A stretch of 64,000 bases of DNA. It comes from Streptomyces capitiformicae. Its GTDB lineage: Bacteria > Actinomycetota > Actinomycetes > Streptomycetales > Streptomycetaceae. Position 1 is the stretch's first letter, and the number at the start of each line of letters is the position of its first letter. Below the pieces are notes generated by a model. The model had not been told where the DNA came from, searched no databases, and saw only the letters and a list, made by a program, of their open reading frames with translations. Positions 60,665-64,000 of the stretch are shown one piece after another. The stretch spans positions 1-64,000 of the forward strand of contig NZ_CP022161.1 in the NCBI RefSeq assembly GCF_002214185.1, written 5' to 3'. The position numbers and the translations under genes were made by a program.

Positions 60665-62010
60665 CCGTCATCGACCTGCCCACCACCCGGACGCGGCCGT
60701 ACCAGCACTACGTGTACGCCTACCCCCACAAGACCGCCTACCGAGAGCTGGAGGAGAAACCCCGGCTGGCGGACCTGTGGGCCGGGGAATCCAGGCAGGC
60801 CCTGTCGCTGTACGCGCACATACCGTTCTGCGAGGTCCGCTGCGGCTTCTGCAATCTGTTCACCCGTGTCGGCGCGCCCGACGGGCTGACCGGCCGTTAC
60901 CTCGACGCGCTGGAGCGGCAGGCGATCGCGGTGCGGGAGGCGCTCGGGGACGCGGAGCCGGTGCGGTTCGCGAACGCCGCGTTCGGCGGTGGCACGCCCA
61001 CCTTTCTGGAGGCCGCCGAGCTGGCGCGGCTGTGCGACATCGCGGAACGGCACATGGGCGCGGACCTGCGGGCGATCCCGCTGTCGGTGGAGGCCTCCCC
61101 CGCCACGGCGACGGCCGACCGGCTGGCCGTGCTGGCCGAGCGGGGCACGACGCGGCTGAGCCTCGGCGTACAGAGCTTCGTCGAGGAGGAAGCGCGTGCG
61201 GCCGTACGACCCCAGCGGCGGAGTGATGTGGAGGCGGCACTGTCCCGGATCCGCGACACCCGCATTCCCGTCCTCAACATCGACCTGATCTACGGCATCG
61301 ACGGGCAGACGGCGGCCAGTTGGCGGCTGTCCCTGGACGCGGCGCTCGCCTGGCGGCCCGAGGAGATCTACCTCTACCCGCTGTACGTACGGCCGTTGAC
61401 CGGACTGGGGCGTAGCGCCGACCCGGAGGGCGCGGACCGCGCCTGGGACGAGGCCCGGCTGAGCCGCTACCGCGAGGGCCGCGACCATCTCCTCGCCCAC
61501 GGCTACGAGCAGGTCTCCATGCGGATGTTCCGCCGCACGGACGCCCCGCCGCAGGGCCCGGACGACTACGCCTGCCAGACCGACGGCATGATCGGCCTGG
61601 GCTGCGGCGCCCGTTCGTACACCTCCCGGCTGCACTACTCCTTCGACTACGCGGTCAACATGGGGCAGATCCGCGGGATCATCGACGACTACACCGCCAC
61701 TGAGGACTTCGGCCGGGCCGTCGTCGGCCGCCGGGTCGACGAGGACGAGGCGCGGCGTCGGTATCTGCTGCAGTCGCTGCTCCAGGCGTGGGGGTTGCCG
61801 GTGGCCGACTACCGGCGGCAGTTCGGGACCGACCCGTACGACGACTTCCCGGTGGAGCTGGGGCGGCTGGCCTCGCGCGGTTGGCTGGCGGACGCGGGCG
61901 CGGATCTCGTGAAGCTTTCCGCCGAGGGGCTCGCGTACTCGGACGCCATCGGACCCGAGTTCTTCTCCCCCGCCGTACGGGCCGCGATGGCCGCCTACGA
62001 GCTGAAGTGA
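60661..62010 (+). CDS. STM4012 family radical SAM protein (HemN-like)
   Basis: 449 residues from GTG 60661 (GTGA overlap with the previous stop). The radical SAM iron-sulfur motif CxxxCxxC is C57, C61, C64 in PFCEVRCGFCNLF. The HemN-like features AAFGGGTPTFLEAAELARL, RLSLGVQSFVEEEARAAVRP, NIDLIYGIDGQ and YLYPLYVRPLTGLGR follow. A C-terminal winged-helix-type region comes last. This is the plan of coproporphyrinogen-dehydrogenase-like enzymes, which include methyltransferases and cyclopropanases, so the reaction cannot be named. The gene sits between the hydrolase and the second radical SAM gene in a tightly overlapping operon. Confidence 0.9.
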   Translation: MTVIDLPTTRTRPYQHYVYAYPHKTAYRELEEKPRLADLWAGESRQALSLYAHIPFCEVRCGFCNLFTRVGAPDGLTGRYLDALERQAIAVREALGDAEPVRFANAAFGGGTPTFLEAAELARLCDIAERHMGADLRAIPLSVEASPATATADRLAVLAERGTTRLSLGVQSFVEEEARAAVRPQRRSDVEAALSRIRDTRIPVLNIDLIYGIDGQTAASWRLSLDAALAWRPEEIYLYPLYVRPLTGLGRSADPEGADRAWDEARLSRYREGRDHLLAHGYEQVSMRMFRRTDAPPQGPDDYACQTDGMIGLGCGARSYTSRLHYSFDYAVNMGQIRGIIDDYTATEDFGRAVVGRRVDEDEARRRYLLQSLLQAWGLPVADYRRQFGTDPYDDFPVELGRLASRGWLADAGADLVKLSAEGLAYSDAIGPEFFSPAVRAAMAAYELK

Positions 62011-62018
62011 CGGCCGCC

Positions 62019-62873
62019 ATGGACCTGACGCTCCTCTACCGTGGGCCGCTCGCTTCCTGCGACTACGACTGCCCCTACTGTCCCTTCGCCAAGCGGCGTG
62101 ACTCGACGGCACAGTTGCGGGCCGACCGTGCCGCCCTGGACCGTTTCACGACGTGGGCGCGGGAGCAGACCGACGACCGGCTCTCGGTGCTCTTCACACC
62201 CTGGGGTGAGGGGCTGGTGCGTTCCTGGTACCGCAGGGCGCTGGTGGAGTTGTCGCACGAGCCGCATATCGACCGGGTGGCGATCCAGACCAATCTCAGT
62301 TGCCGTACGGAGTGGTTGGCCGAGGCCGACCTGGAAACCGTGGCGCTGTGGTGCACGTATCACCCGGGGCAGACGCCGTACGAGCGGTTCCTCGACAAGA
62401 CGCGTCGGCTGGATGGGATCGGCGTCCGCTTCAGTGTGGGGATCGTCGGGCTGCCGGAGCATCTGAACCAGGCCAGGCGGCTGCGCGCGGAGCTGCCGGA
62501 GCGGGTGTACCTGTGGGTGAACGCCGCCGACGGGCACACGTACACCGACGAACAGGCGGCGCTGTGGAGCGAGTTGGACCCCTTGTTCTCCTTCAGCCGG
62601 CATCCGCACCGCTCGGCGGGTCGCGCGTGCCGTACCGGTTCGACGGTCGTGTCGGTGGACGGAGAGGGGACGGTACGGCGCTGTCACTTCGTCAAGGACG
62701 AGTTGGGCAACCTCTACGACGGCTCCTTCCGTGTTGCTCTCGCACCCCGCCCGTGCCCGCTGGCCGTCTGCGACTGCCACATCGGCTACGTCCACCTGGA
62801 ATCCCTGCCGCTGTACGACGTGTTCGCCGGCGGCGTCCTCGAACGGGTACCGACCATGGAGGCTCGTGTCTGA
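62019..62873 (+). CDS. STM4011 family radical SAM protein
   Basis: 284 residues from ATG 62019. An in-frame GTG at 62007 overlaps the preceding stop as GTGA and is an alternative start. The N-terminal cluster motif CxxxCxxC is C14, C18, C21 in SCDYDCPYCPFAKRR. Then come VLFTPWGEGLVRSWY, VAIQTNLSCRTEWL and GVRFSVGIVGLPEHL. The C-terminal cysteine set (CRTGSTVVSVDGEGTVRRCHF, CPLAVCDCHIGY, quoted in parts) may hold a second cluster. The short size and second Cys set resemble SPASM/twitch-type peptide or substrate modifiers. It is the last gene of the operon and convergent with the LuxR-type regulator. Confidence 0.9.
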   Translation: MDLTLLYRGPLASCDYDCPYCPFAKRRDSTAQLRADRAALDRFTTWAREQTDDRLSVLFTPWGEGLVRSWYRRALVELSHEPHIDRVAIQTNLSCRTEWLAEADLETVALWCTYHPGQTPYERFLDKTRRLDGIGVRFSVGIVGLPEHLNQARRLRAELPERVYLWVNAADGHTYTDEQAALWSELDPLFSFSRHPHRSAGRACRTGSTVVSVDGEGTVRRCHFVKDELGNLYDGSFRVALAPRPCPLAVCDCHIGYVHLESLPLYDVFAGGVLERVPTMEARV

Positions 62874-62973
62874 TCAGAGAGAGATCAGGGATTTCTCAGA
62901 ATCGGATCAGAAAAATCCACTCTCGGAGATTCGCGGGCCGATCGACGACCGGGAAGGCCGCCGGGAGGGGTCT

Positions 62974-64000
62974 TCAGGCGCCGCGATTGCCCCACATGTG
63001 GGCCAGCTCCACACGGGACGAAACGTCCAGCTTCCGGAATATCTTGCGTAAATGGAACGCCACTGTGTGCCGTGACAGAGAAAGCACGCGGGCGACCTGA
63101 ACGTTCGTCATTCCCTGGGCCACGAGTTTGGCGACGGCCTGTTCGCTCCTCGTCAGCTGGGAGAATTCCGGATGCTGTTCCTCTCGTACCGGCGGAGCGG
63201 GGTTCGTTCCGTTGATTCCGCCTAGTTCGCGAATTCTGGAAGTGGTCCTCATGTAGTCGTAGAGTGAGCCCGAAGCCAGGTAGGCGGCGCCCGCCTCGCC
63301 GAGTACGTCCGCGGCGTGCGCGCGTTGGGTGCGGCTCGCGGCCAGCAGGGTGCCGATGTCCTCCAGGGCCGAGGCCCTGGCCCAGGGGTCCGCGTGCGCG
63401 TCGGCCGCGCGCCTGAGGTCGTCGACGCCGGCCTCGACGACTCCCCGGGTGTGCAGGGCCGCGGCGGTCACGGTCGGGAAGAAGGGGTTCCGTGCGGCGA
63501 GGGTCACGACGGTCGTCAACGCGCGGTGGGCCAGCGCGGGTTCGCCGACGCCGAGGGCGAACCGGGCCAGCCAGGGCGCGGCTCCCGGTTGGGCGAGCAG
63601 CAGTTCCCGGCTCACCGGGCCCGGCTCGACGAGTTCCCTGGTCAGCCGTAGGGCGCCTTCGATGTCGTGTGTGGCCCGGTAGGCCAGCGCGGTCACCCAG
63701 GCGCACTGCCCGGGCACGTACAGGGAGCGGCCGAGCATCGCGTCCTCGCCGATGCGTGTCACATGGGTCATCGCCGCCGCGATGTCGACCTTCCGGAGGG
63801 CGGCTGTCGCCAGCAGGGCCTGGCCCGGGGAGTGACACTGGCGCAGACCGTCGCGCTCGGCGGCGGCCAGGCCCTCCACGGTCAGGGCGAACGCGGACTC
63901 CACGTCTCCCGTCGTGAGCGCCAGCTGCGCCCGGAGCACGGCCAGGACGGTCCGGTCCCGCAGGGGGACCTCGCCGGCGGTGTGCGCGGGGGCCTCCTGC
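62974..64000 (-). CDS. LuxR family transcriptional regulator (5' partial)
   Basis: About 342 residues are visible, and the frame stays open to the right edge. The N-terminal part is a helical repeat (TPR-like) region (LRAQLALTTGDVESAFALTV, AALEDIG-like segments such as RASALEDIGTLLAA). The C-terminus is a LuxR DNA-binding domain (LTRSEQAVAKLVAQGMTNVQ, then VARVLSLSRHTVAFHLRKIF and RKLDVSSRVELAHMW). This is the tail of the large LAL-type or TPR-LuxR regulators common in Streptomyces; whether an ATPase domain precedes cannot be seen. It is convergent to the STM4011 gene with a 100-base gap, and control of that operon is possible but unproven. Confidence 0.85.
   Translation of the reverse strand, partial: QEAPAHTAGEVPLRDRTVLAVLRAQLALTTGDVESAFALTVEGLAAAERDGLRQCHSPGQALLATAALRKVDIAAAMTHVTRIGEDAMLGRSLYVPGQCAWVTALAYRATHDIEGALRLTRELVEPGPVSRELLLAQPGAAPWLARFALGVGEPALAHRALTTVVTLAARNPFFPTVTAAALHTRGVVEAGVDDLRRAADAHADPWARASALEDIGTLLAASRTQRAHAADVLGEAGAAYLASGSLYDYMRTTSRIRELGGINGTNPAPPVREEQHPEFSQLTRSEQAVAKLVAQGMTNVQVARVLSLSRHTVAFHLRKIFRKLDVSSRVELAHMWGNRGA

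Noticed and set aside
62874..62973. Terminator between the STM4011 and LuxR genes
   Set aside because: Only a weak CTGATC/GATCAG symmetry is visible, too short to call a hairpin with confidence.

Overview
The window is high-G+C actinomycete chromosome, almost certainly Streptomyces. The evidence is pervasive G/C third positions, many GTG starts, secreted proteins with long C-terminal accessory domains, a SpoIIE-type phosphatase, a FAAL-primed modular polyketide synthase (PKS) and a VanW protein. All annotation comes from reading the sequence; family names rest on recognised motifs and recalled family architecture, not on database searches.

Layout. 1-2662: secreted PQQ-type sugar dehydrogenase with PKD, CBM6 and ricin-lectin modules (3' end off the window). 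2663-3476: no intact gene. 3477-4953: DUF6629-like membrane protein and an unknown cytosolic protein. 5072-7632: divergent pair of a GbsR/MarR-like regulator and a serine beta-lactamase-fold hydrolase with an extra N-terminal domain. 7796-9122: scarred region with a truncated lipoprotein and a decayed ATP-grasp gene, then a GNAT acetyltransferase. 9359-15984: VanW protein, an RNA-repair pair (RNA ligase plus polynucleotide kinase/phosphatase), a DEAD-box RNA helicase and a helical-repeat protein. 16229-28760: M4 metalloprotease, MMPL transporter, cupin, several membrane or hypothetical proteins, SpoIIE phosphatase and an oxidoreductase. 28866-30479: membrane protein and alpha/beta hydrolase.

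30544-50542 is a lipid/polyketide biosynthetic locus on the minus strand. A fatty-acyl-AMP ligase would prime the N-terminal ACP of a 4787-residue PKS: ACP, KS-AT-DH-(ER remnant)-KR-ACP, KS-AT-DH-KR-ACP, then a condensation domain and an FkbH-type HAD domain. A carrier-protein/thioester-reductase protein follows, translationally coupled to a PhaC-like hydrolase-fold protein with a cysteine nucleophile. My reading is that FkbH supplies a glyceryl unit on the reductase's carrier domain, the condensation domain acylates its hydroxyl with the extended fatty chain, and the reductase releases an acylated glyceraldehyde or glycerol.

50936-55962 holds a DUF1152 protein, aldo/keto reductase, small Ala-rich protein, ferredoxin-NADP reductase with an iron box, and a YrdC/Sua5-type protein. 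55981-62873 carries the STM4011-STM4015 system: two radical SAM proteins, a phosphatase/sulfatase-fold hydrolase, an ATP-grasp-like protein and a leucine-rich protein in overlapping order, divergent from a DUF6745 gene and a small GEVTGHAHA protein. A LuxR-type regulator runs off the right edge. This conserved but functionally undescribed system and the FAAL-PKS-FkbH-reductase line are the two most interesting parts of the window. A further pattern is that short tandem duplications sit on the stop codons of several genes.
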